Origin: CAVSWN01 sp046728115
GTDB taxonomy: Bacteria > Acidobacteriota > Vicinamibacteria > Vicinamibacterales > CAVVIG01
Assembly: GCA_046728115.1 (NCBI GenBank)
Contig: JBKPDW010000035.1
Span: 1-16,869, forward strand
Length of the DNA: 16,869 bases
Reading direction: 5' to 3'
Part shown: positions 6,707-14,830 of the stretch, in pieces
Layout: every line of letters starts with the position of its first letter
How positions within the stretch are numbered: position 1 is the first letter of the stretch
Program-made: the position numbers and the translations under genes
Notes under the pieces: model-generated
Told to the model about the DNA's origin: nothing
The model's database searches: none
Seen by the model: only the letters and a program-made list of their open reading frames with translations

Positions 6707-7852
6707 ATGTCCCCTCACCAGGTCACCCATTCGCCCAATAGCGAAGTCGCCTCACGCCTCGCTGCTGCCGGCCTCACCGACATCAACGAAAAGCTCGACG
6801 CCGGTGTCCGTCTCGCTCTCTCGGATGGCGTGCGGCTGTTCGAGGCGGATCTGTTGGCGGTCGGCTGGCTCGCCAACCGTGAACGCGAACGGCGCCACGG
6901 CGCGCGCACGTTCTATAACTTCAACATCCGTCTCGAGGCGACCAACGTATGCGTGGCGAGTTGTCTGTTCTGCTCGTTCGCGCGGCTCAAACCTGGAGAT
7001 GCCGGCGCCTACACCATGTCGCTCGAACAGGTGTGGGACAAGCTGCGGCAGCGCGCGCATCAACCGCTGACCGAAATCCACGTCGTGAACGGCCTGCATC
7101 CCGATCTGCCGTTCGACTACTTCACGGAAATGTTGCGCGGCTTCAAGCGAATCCGCCCCGACATCCACCTGAAATGTTTCACGGCTGTCGAGATCGCGTT
7201 CTTCGCCGATCTGTACGGGAAAACCGACGAACAGGTGATGCGCGAGCTGATGGACGCCGGTCTCGATTCGTTGCCTGGCGGCGGCGCCGAAATCTTCGCC
7301 GAGCGCGTGCGCAGGAAGATTGCGAACGACAAATGCGGCAGCGACCGGTATCTGGAGATCCATCGCACCGCGCATCGGCTCGGAATGCGCACGAACGTGA
7401 CGATGCTCTACGGTCACATCGAGACGGCGGAGGAGCGCGTGGATCACATGATCCGCGCGCGTACGTTGCAGGATGAGACCGGCGGCTTCCAGGCATTCAT
7501 TCCGCTCGCGTTTCACCCTGACAACAACCAGATGCGCAAGCTGCCGGCGCCGAGCGCGACCGATTCGCTGCGCGTCCATGCCGTGTCGCGTTTGATGTGC
7601 GACAACATTCCCCACATCAAGGCATTCTGGATTGCGACCGGAGTGGAGGTGGCGCAGACGGCCTTGTGGTTCGGCGTGGACGATCTCGACGGAACAGTGC
7701 AGGAAGAGAAGATTTACCACATGGCCGGTGCCAAAACGCCCGAGTCGATGACGACCGGGCAGATCGATCGGCTGATTCGGGCGGCCGGCCGAGAGCCTAT
7801 CGAGCGCGACACGCTGTATAACGTCGTCGAGCCCGCCCACCTCGTCAGCTAA
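6707..7852 (+). CDS. mqnE: Aminofutalosine synthase (radical SAM)
   Basis: MqnE condenses radical S-adenosylmethionine with 3-[(1-carboxyvinyl)oxy]benzoate to make 6-amino-6-deoxyfutalosine, the second step of the futalosine route to menaquinone. The protein has the radical SAM cluster motif CxxxCxxC (84, 88, 91 counting from the upstream TTG), the EATNVC lead-in, HVVNGLHPDLPFDYF around 127-141, the LPGGGAEIF signature around 191-199 and GHIETAEERVDHM around 238-250, all typical of MqnE as opposed to its relative MqnC. Total length of about 381 residues is normal. I chose the ATG at 6707, with GGTGA nine bases upstream; a TTG at 6701 would add two residues. It indicates that this bacterium makes menaquinone by the futalosine pathway. 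mqnA, mqnC and mqnD are not in the window. Confidence 0.94.
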   Translation: MSPHQVTHSPNSEVASRLAAAGLTDINEKLDAGVRLALSDGVRLFEADLLAVGWLANRERERRHGARTFYNFNIRLEATNVCVASCLFCSFARLKPGDAGAYTMSLEQVWDKLRQRAHQPLTEIHVVNGLHPDLPFDYFTEMLRGFKRIRPDIHLKCFTAVEIAFFADLYGKTDEQVMRELMDAGLDSLPGGGAEIFAERVRRKIANDKCGSDRYLEIHRTAHRLGMRTNVTMLYGHIETAEERVDHMIRARTLQDETGGFQAFIPLAFHPDNNQMRKLPAPSATDSLRVHAVSRLMCDNIPHIKAFWIATGVEVAQTALWFGVDDLDGTVQEEKIYHMAGAKTPESMTTGQIDRLIRAAGREPIERDTLYNVVEPAHLVS

Positions 7853-7916
7853 CAGGTACCGTCGGCTATCCACGCTCGGAATGTCTCGCCTGAGCCGGGT
7901 GTTATACTCAAGGAAC

Positions 7917-7956
7917 GCCAAGCTTCAGCCGAGGTCGGTCTGGAGTTTGGCTTTTT
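7917..7956 (+). terminator. Intrinsic terminator after mqnE
   Basis: A 12-bp stem (7917-7928 with 7940-7951; two G-U pairs, otherwise perfect) with an 11-nt loop is followed at once by TTTTT (7952-7956). It lies 64 bp after the mqnE stop and separates the yjbQ-mqnE unit from nadA. Confidence 0.8.
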
Positions 7957-8023
7957 CGTGTCTCTACATTGAGAAAAGTTTCACAAGCGTGACAAGCTGT
8001 GAGGCGCTCGCGGTCTGACATTT

Positions 8024-9184
8024 ATGCTTCTACCGGTACTTACGGCGTACGAGAAGGAACACCTGTCGGAACGCCAGCCATTACCTGATCGCTACGTCGG
8101 CCTCTCTGATGAGGAGATGGACGCACGTATTGCTGCGGCAAAAGCCATGCTCGGCCGACGACTGGTGATACTCGGTCATCACTATCAGCGCGACGAGGTC
8201 ATCAAATTCGCCGACTACACCGGTGATTCCTACAAGCTTGCGCGTCAGGTCAGCAGACATCCAGACGCTGACTTCATCGTCTTCTGCGGTGTGCATTTCA
8301 TGGCCGAGAGCGCGGACGTCCTGAGCGCGGATCACCAGCAGGTGATTCTTCCCGATCTCGCGGCTGGCTGTTCGATGTCCGACATGGCGGATTCCGATCA
8401 GCTTCAGCAGTGCTGGGAAGATCTCGAAGCCATGCTGGGCGCCGAGCCCGCCGGAGCGCCGCAGGCGCGAAGGCGGGTCGTGCCGGTCACCTACATCAAC
8501 TCCGCGGCGGCAATCAAAGCGTTCGTCGGAGAGCATGGTGGCGTCGTCTGCACCTCATCCAACGCCGGCGCCACACTGAAGTGGGCGTGGGAACGCGGCG
8601 ATCGAATCCTCTTCCTGCCAGATCAGCATCTCGGGCGCAACACCGGCTATAAACTCCGCGTGCCGCTCGAGGAGATGGTGGTGTGGGATCCGAATGAGAT
8701 CTGGGGAGGTCTGGAACCGGATGCCGTCGCACGTGCGCGCATGATTCTGTGGAAGGGTCATTGTTCGGTCCACGCGCGTTTCACCGTCCGTCAGATCGAT
8801 CACCTCCGCGCCCAGCATCCCGGCATCCGCGTCATCGTCCATCCGGAAGTGCCGTGGGAAGTCGTGCAGGCGGCCGACGATTCTGGCTCGACCGAGTACA
8901 TCATCAAGACCGTCAGCGAAAGTCAGGTTGGGTCCGTCTGGGCTGTTGGAACCGAAGTGCACCTGGTCAATCGTCTCGCCCATCAACTCCAGCCCGGCCG
9001 CACCGTGATGTCGCTCGACCAGTTCGGCTGCCTCTGCTCGACGATGTTCCGCGTGTCGCCCAATCATCTGCTACGGGTCCTCGAAGGCCTTGTCGATGGC
9101 GACGTCCACAACCGCATCGTCGTTCCCGACAACCAGAAGCATTGGACGAAAGTCGCGCTGGATCGCATGTTGTCGATCCAGTAG
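8024..9184 (+). CDS. nadA: Quinolinate synthase (4Fe-4S)
   Basis: NadA condenses iminoaspartate with dihydroxyacetone phosphate to give quinolinate, the precursor of NAD. The 386-residue protein shows GHHYQRDEVIKFADYTGDSYKLA (about 51-73), FCGVHFMAES with Cys88, CTSSNA with Cys176, FLPDQHLGRNTG around 197-208 and a C-terminal CLCSTM; Cys338 is the likely third ligand of the 4Fe-4S cluster, since it sits in the CxxM position of the family. It is longer than the roughly 300-350 residues of many NadA proteins, mainly through a 40-residue N-terminal extension. The ATG at 8024 has no clear Shine-Dalgarno. nadB and nadC are not nearby. It stands alone after a terminator, so it should have its own promoter, which I could not place with confidence. 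Confidence 0.96.
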   Translation: MLLPVLTAYEKEHLSERQPLPDRYVGLSDEEMDARIAAAKAMLGRRLVILGHHYQRDEVIKFADYTGDSYKLARQVSRHPDADFIVFCGVHFMAESADVLSADHQQVILPDLAAGCSMSDMADSDQLQQCWEDLEAMLGAEPAGAPQARRRVVPVTYINSAAAIKAFVGEHGGVVCTSSNAGATLKWAWERGDRILFLPDQHLGRNTGYKLRVPLEEMVVWDPNEIWGGLEPDAVARARMILWKGHCSVHARFTVRQIDHLRAQHPGIRVIVHPEVPWEVVQAADDSGSTEYIIKTVSESQVGSVWAVGTEVHLVNRLAHQLQPGRTVMSLDQFGCLCSTMFRVSPNHLLRVLEGLVDGDVHNRIVVPDNQKHWTKVALDRMLSIQ

Positions 9185-9222
9185 GCGCTGAAGTACGATC
9201 CAAAGGTTCTGCAGGCCCAAAC

Positions 9223-9274
9223 CCTTCGACCACGGTCAAGGTCGAAGGACAAGCCCTTCGACTACGCTCAGGGC
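9223..9274. repeat. Two palindromic CCCTTCGAC-type intergenic repeats
   Basis: Two copies of a short palindromic unit lie side by side between nadA and the sod gene. The first has a perfect 9-bp stem (CCTTCGACC at 9223-9231 with GGTCGAAGG at 9240-9248, 8-nt loop). The second (9253-9274) begins GCCCTTCGAC and ends CTCAGGGC, with only the ends paired. This CCCTTCGAC...CAGGG family is seen in intergenic DNA of several soil phyla. The second copy abuts the sod ribosome binding site. Confidence 0.75.
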
Positions 9275-9285
9275 AAGGAGGATTG

Positions 9286-9885
<600 letters not shown>

Positions 9886-9912
9886 TGGCCATCGGCCATC
9901 CAAGAGGCCGCC

Positions 9913-9939
9913 AAAAAAGTCGCCGGACATTCCTTCCGG
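9913..9939 (-). terminator. Possible terminator of the protease operon
   Basis: On the minus strand, four bases beyond the protease stop, CCGGA and TCCGG form a 5-bp stem with a 7-nt loop. After four more bases comes TTTTTT (9918-9913). The stem is short, so this is a weak candidate. The plus strand downstream of the sod gene has a perfect palindrome (GATGGCC, ATC, GGCCATC; about 9884-9900) but no T-run. Confidence 0.4.
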
Positions 9940-9942
9940 TGT

Positions 9943-12900
9943 CTACCGGCCCTGGTCGTGCGGGACGAGCACGGTCGCCGTCTTGACCGTCACGTTGTTC
10001 GCCGCATCCGTGCACGTGAGCGTGATCGTGTACGTCCTGCCGGGGCCGCTCCCTTCGCGTTCCGATCGAAGAAGAACATGATGTGCGTCGACCACAATCC
10101 AATCCGGCTCGTTGTTGTTCGAAGCCTCGTTGCTCGAAACCGAAAGCACGCAGGACACGCTGCCCGGGCAGTTGTCCGATTGACCGTAGTTGATAGTCAC
10201 CGGCACCATCTTGTGATTCGGCGGCCACAGCGACGCTGGTGACGCCGCCAGGCCGGTGAGGGACGGTCCTGTCTGATCGACGACGGTCACGATTCCGCTC
10301 GCCTGACTCATCGCGCCCTTGGGATCGGTTGCAGTCAGCAGCACCGAGGTCATGCCGAGCGGATACGGATTGGGCGGCGCCTGCGTCAGCGTCAGCGGAT
10401 CGCCGTCGGGGTCGAACGAGCCATCGTCGATCGATGCTGTCCCGAGGCACATGGCGTTCGCGGGGACCGTCACGTTCTTGGCCTTTGCGACAGGCGGATG
10501 GTTTGGCGGCTCGCAGGCGCCGAGACATGCGCCGGTCACATTCAGCGTGTAGGTCGCGCCCACGCCAAGTTCCTGATTGACTTCGTTGACGTCGACGACG
10601 AAGGTCTGCGCCCCGGCACCCAGATCGAACGAATAGCTGACGAAGCCACCGGCGACGTTGCTGCCTCCCGCATCGGCTCTGTAGTTCGTCGTGACGTTGG
10701 TCGGATTGAAGGTCGGTTGATAGGTCGAAGCGAACAGCGCGGCGTTGACGCCGACGGGTGTGCTGGCCAGAGCGACCGTCGCGCAGGTTGGAGCGCTGTT
10801 GGAACACGTCTGGAACGAGTAGGCTTCAAAGGCGCGCGGTGTACCGACACCGAGGGTTCCTGGAAAGGGCTTCGTCGATCCGCACACACTGGCGACGCCG
10901 TTACGGTTGAGCCGCCCATCCTGCGATCCTGCAGTGGTCGTCACGCCGGCCGACGGTGGCGGAGCGACTCCGTCCAACATCGTCGTAATCGTGTAGGGGG
11001 GAGGCCCGATGGCCACGCTGAACGGCAGTGTCTGGTTGGGACCGCCCTGGTAATTCACGGCGAGGGCGAAGTTGGCCGGCGCGGGGCAAGGGAAGTTGGC
11101 GGCAATCGTGAACAAGAGCGGCTCTGCGTTGCTAGCCGATGCCATCACGGCCAGGTTCGGGTATGGTCGCGTGCTCGGCTGCGTGATCGTGATCCCGGCG
11201 GTTGACGTCGTGAGCCCGCTCACGATGTCTGTGGCTGGTACGACTCCGTAATTCTTGAGCGTGAGCGTCAGCCGAGCGCCCTCGCCGGCTTCCGGAAGTC
11301 CGTTGCCGTTTCCCGGGTTGTCTGATGCCTGAATCGTCTCCAGCGCGAGGAACGCAGTGCCGGTGATGCCCGTCGAAGCCACTGCGGCATTTGCCATCAC
11401 GATGCCGGCCCCGGCATCGCGATCCACGCCAGGCGCCTCGATGTCGATGGCCGTGTTCGTCAGAATGGTTCGAATCTGTGCCCTCGTGAGCGCCGGATTC
11501 GCGGACTTGATCAGCGCGGCGATTGCGCCGGCGTGCGGGGCGGCCGCCGATGTTCCGAAGAACGGGCTCGGGAATCCGCCCACGCCGGTCACCGAAACAC
11601 CGTCCGCCGCGGTGATGTCCGGCTTCTGCCGGACCAGTCCACCCGTCGAGGAGAAATTGCCGGGCGTGATCGCCGCGCCATTTGCCTGGAAGAACACGCG
11701 GCGTGGACCGTCCGAGCTGAACGTCTCGATCGAGTTCGACGAGCTGAACGCCTGCGGAAACGGACCCACAGCCGGAGTCGCAGCCACACCGAACGCGTCG
11801 GCGGCGGAGTTGTGTCCGTGGGTCTCGCCCGCTGTAGCGATCGAGAGCAGCCCGCGATTGCTGCCCAGGTGCAGGAAGCGGCCTGCAGCCCCTGTCTTCC
11901 TCACGACGACGATTCGATCGCCGCTGGCGGCGTTGCCGCTGCTTATCTGCTCGTACGGATCCTGCGTACCGCTTTGAACGTTGGTGGAACTGGCCTTCAC
12001 CGTCGTGCCGGTCGAGTTCAGGCGGAACAAATCGTAGTCGTTGTTCGAGCCACCGAGCGGGTCGGACCAGTACAGGTTGATAGGATTCGAGGTGGCGACG
12101 GTCAAGATATCGAAGTTCTGACCCCCGAAGTTGTGGACGCTCCCGCCGGCGGGCAGGGGCGCTGCCGTCGCCCCTCCATCGAGAAAATCGCCTTCCCACA
12201 CGCCCGCCGTGCCATCGCTCAGATTCCCGGAATTGCCGGCGGACGAGAAGAAGAGCGCGCCCGCGGCGGTGACGTCGTTCACGGCTTGAATCACCACTCC
12301 GCCGTTCGTGTTGGTCGGAGCCGGCTGACCGTCTTCGAACGGCGTCTCCACGAAGTAGAACACATCGTCGATGATGATGTCGCAGCCGGCGGTTCGAAGG
12401 TCGCGGATATTCTGCGCGAAGCTCGCGATGCCATTGAATGCGGTCGCGAAGAACAGTTGCGCCCCTGGAGCGAGATCGTGGACGATCTCGAGCATCGCCG
12501 TGCCTTCATCGCCGCTGCCTGTCTGTCCCGGCAGAACGGTGACTGTTCCAAGATCGCCACGCGCCTGGCTTGCCGCAAGATTGGTGACTCCATCCGACAG
12601 CACTCCGATCTTCACACCTGTCCCGTCGATATGGAACGCTCCACGAGCCGCGAACGCGAGGTGTGTCACGTCGCCCTCGGAGCTCCGGCTGCCTTGGCCC
12701 GTCGGTGTCGCCACGTTGGGCTCGGCCTGCTGACCCAGTGCGCCGGCCAGAAACGCGCCCACGGCGCGCGCGCGCTTCGGGAAACCTGGCCTGGACGGTG
12801 GATCGTGCCGGCGGGAGACGATGGCGGTTTGCTGAGGCTGAACGAAGATCACGTCGGGAGAGGCCGCCAGCGCTTCGACGTCAGCAATGTCGATGTGTGC

Positions 12901-13299
12901 CCGCAGGCTCGCGCCGTCCGGGGAGGCCGACTGCACCTCTATCCCGGCGGCGCTGAGACGCGACGCGAGTTCGCTGCCGGGCTGCGCAGCCACATCAACG
13001 ACGAGGTGGCCGTCTGCCGAGTACGTCAGGTCAGTCTCGAGCAGGAAGATCCCGTCCGCGATCGGCTGCCCGGTTTCGATCCTCAGCTCGTAAAGCAGCT
13101 GCGAGTCGATCTTCTGTTGTACGGTGGTACGGGAGTCCTTCTCCCGAATCAACGCGTCGATTTGCGCGAGCGCTTCGGGCGCAATGCCCTCAGCCACTTG
13201 ATTGGCAGGTTGTTGTGCTGCGCGCACGCGAGCCCCAGACGACATCATTCCCGTCGCAACGACTGCAATCCCCAGGGATAGAAGCGAGAAATGCTTCAT
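9943..13299 (-). CDS. Large secreted S8 (subtilisin-like) protease with atypical triad
   Basis: This 1118-residue exported protein has a signal peptide (about 1-28, AxA-like end at VRAAQQ), a propeptide-like region (about 35-165), an S8 catalytic domain (about 210-645), a beta-sandwich linker region (about 650-930), then an HYR-like domain (about 935-1010) and a C-terminal LWPPNHKMVPV domain (1024-1114). In the catalytic domain Asp236 (IGVLSDGV), oxyanion Asn356 (SSAGNSGN) and Ser584 (FGTSAAAPH) are clear. The usual HGT of the histidine site reads DEGT, with Glu265 where His should be. A PA-like insert probably lies between Asn356 and Ser584. Cysteines in the C-terminal third may form disulfides. 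The ATG at 13299 has a near-perfect Shine-Dalgarno GGAGGTGATC. It is co-transcribed with the small gene upstream. Likely role: extracellular protein degradation, if active. Family call is firm, activity is uncertain. Confidence 0.9.
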   Translation of the reverse strand: MKHFSLLSLGIAVVATGMMSSGARVRAAQQPANQVAEGIAPEALAQIDALIREKDSRTTVQQKIDSQLLYELRIETGQPIADGIFLLETDLTYSADGHLVVDVAAQPGSELASRLSAAGIEVQSASPDGASLRAHIDIADVEALAASPDVIFVQPQQTAIVSRRHDPPSRPGFPKRARAVGAFLAGALGQQAEPNVATPTGQGSRSSEGDVTHLAFAARGAFHIDGTGVKIGVLSDGVTNLAASQARGDLGTVTVLPGQTGSGDEGTAMLEIVHDLAPGAQLFFATAFNGIASFAQNIRDLRTAGCDIIIDDVFYFVETPFEDGQPAPTNTNGGVVIQAVNDVTAAGALFFSSAGNSGNLSDGTAGVWEGDFLDGGATAAPLPAGGSVHNFGGQNFDILTVATSNPINLYWSDPLGGSNNDYDLFRLNSTGTTVKASSTNVQSGTQDPYEQISSGNAASGDRIVVVRKTGAAGRFLHLGSNRGLLSIATAGETHGHNSAADAFGVAATPAVGPFPQAFSSSNSIETFSSDGPRRVFFQANGAAITPGNFSSTGGLVRQKPDITAADGVSVTGVGGFPSPFFGTSAAAPHAGAIAALIKSANPALTRAQIRTILTNTAIDIEAPGVDRDAGAGIVMANAAVASTGITGTAFLALETIQASDNPGNGNGLPEAGEGARLTLTLKNYGVVPATDIVSGLTTSTAGITITQPSTRPYPNLAVMASASNAEPLLFTIAANFPCPAPANFALAVNYQGGPNQTLPFSVAIGPPPYTITTMLDGVAPPPSAGVTTTAGSQDGRLNRNGVASVCGSTKPFPGTLGVGTPRAFEAYSFQTCSNSAPTCATVALASTPVGVNAALFASTYQPTFNPTNVTTNYRADAGGSNVAGGFVSYSFDLGAGAQTFVVDVNEVNQELGVGATYTLNVTGACLGACEPPNHPPVAKAKNVTVPANAMCLGTASIDDGSFDPDGDPLTLTQAPPNPYPLGMTSVLLTATDPKGAMSQASGIVTVVDQTGPSLTGLAASPASLWPPNHKMVPVTINYGQSDNCPGSVSCVLSVSSNEASNNNEPDWIVVDAHHVLLRSEREGSGPGRTYTITLTCTDAANNVTVKTATVLVPHDQGR

Positions 13300-13302
13300 A
13301 GA

Positions 13303-13752
13303 TCACCTCCAAGATTGACGGTTTGTGATGGCGTCTGCGGCTGGCTCGATGGCACGAACCGATGGATCCTCGGCAAGACGTTCCAATTTCAGAATTGGAA
13401 CGCGGGCGATGATCGACAGGTACTGAGCGGATGTCGAGAGGATGGTGCCGCCCAGGTCGCGAATCTTCTTCTCGATGGCCGGCGTCACCTCGGCGCGAAC
13501 GTCGACGAGGGCGCGGCCCTTTTCATCGATCTTCACGCCCGTCGGACCTGGCGGAACACGCTTCCGCTCTGCTTCACCGCGGCGACGGTAGATCTCGTAA
13601 AGAAGTTGAGAGCTGATCTTGCGCTGGGCGGGCGTGCGGCTCTCTTTTTCGGAGGGCGGACGGCTCTGCAGGGCGGCGACGACATCCCTGGCGTCGGGGC
13701 TGCCGCCGGCGCCGAACATGCCGGCTGCGACGAGTATCAAACCCCGCAACAC
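13303..13752 (-). CDS. Exported stand-alone propeptide-like protein
   Basis: This 149-residue protein has a short hydrophobic N-terminus (LRGLILVAAGMFGAGG), probably a signal peptide, and no protease domain. Residues 35-54 (EKESRTPAQRKISSQLLYEI) match residues 53-72 of the protease downstream at 14 of 20 positions by eye. The pattern continues to the end: LERLAEDPSVRAIEPAADAITNR parallels VEALAASPDVIFVQPQQTAIVSR of the protease propeptide. It is therefore a paralog of the propeptide alone, resembling peptidase inhibitor I9-type folding domains. The start is GTG at 13752, fixed by an in-frame TAG 12-15 bases upstream; no strong Shine-Dalgarno is seen. The stop TGA (13305-13303) lies inside the protease's GGAGGTGA. 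It could act as a trans inhibitor or folding helper, or be the remnant of a duplicated protease. Function is inferred. Confidence 0.75.
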   Translation of the reverse strand: MLRGLILVAAGMFGAGGSPDARDVVAALQSRPPSEKESRTPAQRKISSQLLYEIYRRRGEAERKRVPPGPTGVKIDEKGRALVDVRAEVTPAIEKKIRDLGGTILSTSAQYLSIIARVPILKLERLAEDPSVRAIEPAADAITNRQSWR

Positions 13753-13924
13753 GAGGGTCGCATGCTACACCGATTTGCCAGCCATCGCGCACGCTATTTC
13801 GCAGCGCGCTTACATCGCCGTTCGCACGCGAGGACTGCTCGTGCGGCTGCAAGGCGACCTGCCCCAAGACAACGGTCAGGCCGGCACGTCCTCGGCAAAT
13901 GCGAATCGATATCGTCCGTCAGGC

Positions 13925-13960
13925 GAACCTTGAACCTGCGAACCGTCGAACCCGCGAACC
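13925..13960. repeat. Five GAACC repeats at 7-8 bp spacing
   Basis: The pentamer GAACC starts at 13925, 13932, 13940, 13948 and 13956, separated by two or three variable bases (CT, TGC, GT, CC and CG types). The array ends exactly at the -10-like box of the membrane protein gene. It may be a degenerate simple repeat or a set of operator half-sites. Confidence 0.7.
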
Positions 13961-13966
13961 TATACA
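13961..13966 (+). promoter_or_regulatory. -10-like box for a possibly leaderless gene
   Basis: TATACA (continuing AT) lies only nine bases before the ATG at 13976, and no Shine-Dalgarno is present between them. Transcription would then begin at or next to the start codon, giving a leaderless mRNA. No -35 box is found at the normal distance; TTGAAC at 13930-13935 is 25 bp away. Prediction only. Confidence 0.4.
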
Positions 13967-13975
13967 ATTCGTCCA

Positions 13976-14779
13976 ATGTCGCTGTCGACCGTACTCTTCC
14001 TGTTTCTTGCCCATCTTGGTGTCGGTATCATCGGCACGCTGCCGTTCGTCTCGCGTGAGGCGGGCGTCAAGTTCTTCAGATTCAATGCCGGTCTCGCCGC
14101 CATTCTGATGGCCATCGCCCTCGCATTTCGGCCGGCAGGTTCGAGCGTCGTCAGCGACACGCTCCCGCTGAGTACGCTCGTCGTTTCGGAACTAGCGATC
14201 GTTTTCTACTGGGCCACCGTCGGACGGACGCTGGCGCGGATCCGTCCGGCACTGATGGCCGTCGCGGTCGGTGGTGGCGTCGCCGCAATTGTGACCCAGG
14301 CGCTTGTCGTGTCGGGTAATCGCGGACTCCCAATGCAGGCGCTGACGGTGGCGAGTTTTCTGACGTCGGCGGCGCTGCTCGGCGGGGCGTGCACGGCGAT
14401 GATTCTCGGCCACTGGTACCTGATCATTCCGTCGATGCAGGTGTCGCATTTGCAATCGATCGTCAAGCTGCACATTGCCTCGATGGTCGTTCGTATCGTC
14501 GTCGTCGGCGCGGCCGTGTTCTTGGCGATCGCGACCTGGGAGCCCGGACTCGGCCCGAGTTTTCGACGCTACATCACCACCTCCGCGGGAATCTTTTTCT
14601 GGCAGCGCGTGTTGTTCGGGCTGGCCGGGCCGGCGCTGCTGTCGTATTTGACGTGGGAAACCGCAAAGATTCGTTCGACGCAGTCCGCGACCGGAATTCT
14701 CTACGTCGATTTTTTCACTGTCGTGGTCGGCGAGGTCCTCGCGAAGTATCTGCTGCTCGCGACGCAAGTGCCCGTGTAG
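13976..14779 (+). CDS. Polytopic membrane protein of unknown function
   Basis: I do not recognise the family with certainty. The 267-residue protein is hydrophobic throughout, with about eight predicted membrane helices starting at residue 2 and ending around 262, so it sits in the inner membrane. Notable conserved-looking features are histidines at 13, 146 (ILGHWYLIIP), 158 and 166 and an aspartate/glutamate pair in the last helices (Asp245, Glu253). Histidines buried in helices can bind heme or metal ions or carry protons, but nothing proves this here. The start ATG at 13976 fits the hydrophobic N-terminus and has no Shine-Dalgarno, consistent with a leaderless transcript. It diverges from the propeptide-protease operon and ends 15 bp before a strong terminator, so it appears to be a single-gene unit. 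Confidence 0.8.
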   Translation: MSLSTVLFLFLAHLGVGIIGTLPFVSREAGVKFFRFNAGLAAILMAIALAFRPAGSSVVSDTLPLSTLVVSELAIVFYWATVGRTLARIRPALMAVAVGGGVAAIVTQALVVSGNRGLPMQALTVASFLTSAALLGGACTAMILGHWYLIIPSMQVSHLQSIVKLHIASMVVRIVVVGAAVFLAIATWEPGLGPSFRRYITTSAGIFFWQRVLFGLAGPALLSYLTWETAKIRSTQSATGILYVDFFTVVVGEVLAKYLLLATQVPV

Positions 14780-14793
14780 TACACTCGGTCGAC

Positions 14794-14820
14794 GTCCGGC
14801 GATGTTAGCCGGACTTTTTT
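14794..14820 (+). terminator. Strong intrinsic terminator
   Basis: A perfect 7-bp GC-rich stem (GTCCGGC at 14794-14800 with GCCGGAC at 14808-14814), a 7-nt loop and TTTTTT directly after (14815-14820). It closes the membrane protein gene and insulates it from the SRP RNA gene. Confidence 0.92.
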
Positions 14821-14830
14821 GCGGACTACA

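Noticed and set aside
6752..7921. Minus-strand open frame (389 codons) opposite mqnE
   Set aside because: No family motifs; fully antisense to mqnE, whose radical SAM signature is clear.
7903..7956. Small RNA from the TATACT box at 7903-7908 to the terminator
   Set aside because: The product would be only about 40 nt and no -35 element is present; the hairpin is better explained as the mqnE terminator.
11533..13281. Long plus-strand open frame (582 codons) opposite the protease
   Set aside because: It is the shadow of the protease gene in high-GC DNA: arginine-rich, with no recognisable domain, while the minus strand has a signal peptide and S8 motifs.
13303..13752. Frameshifted N-terminus of the protease gene
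   Set aside because: The protease has its own signal peptide, complete propeptide and strong Shine-Dalgarno, so the small gene is a separate paralog rather than a broken start.
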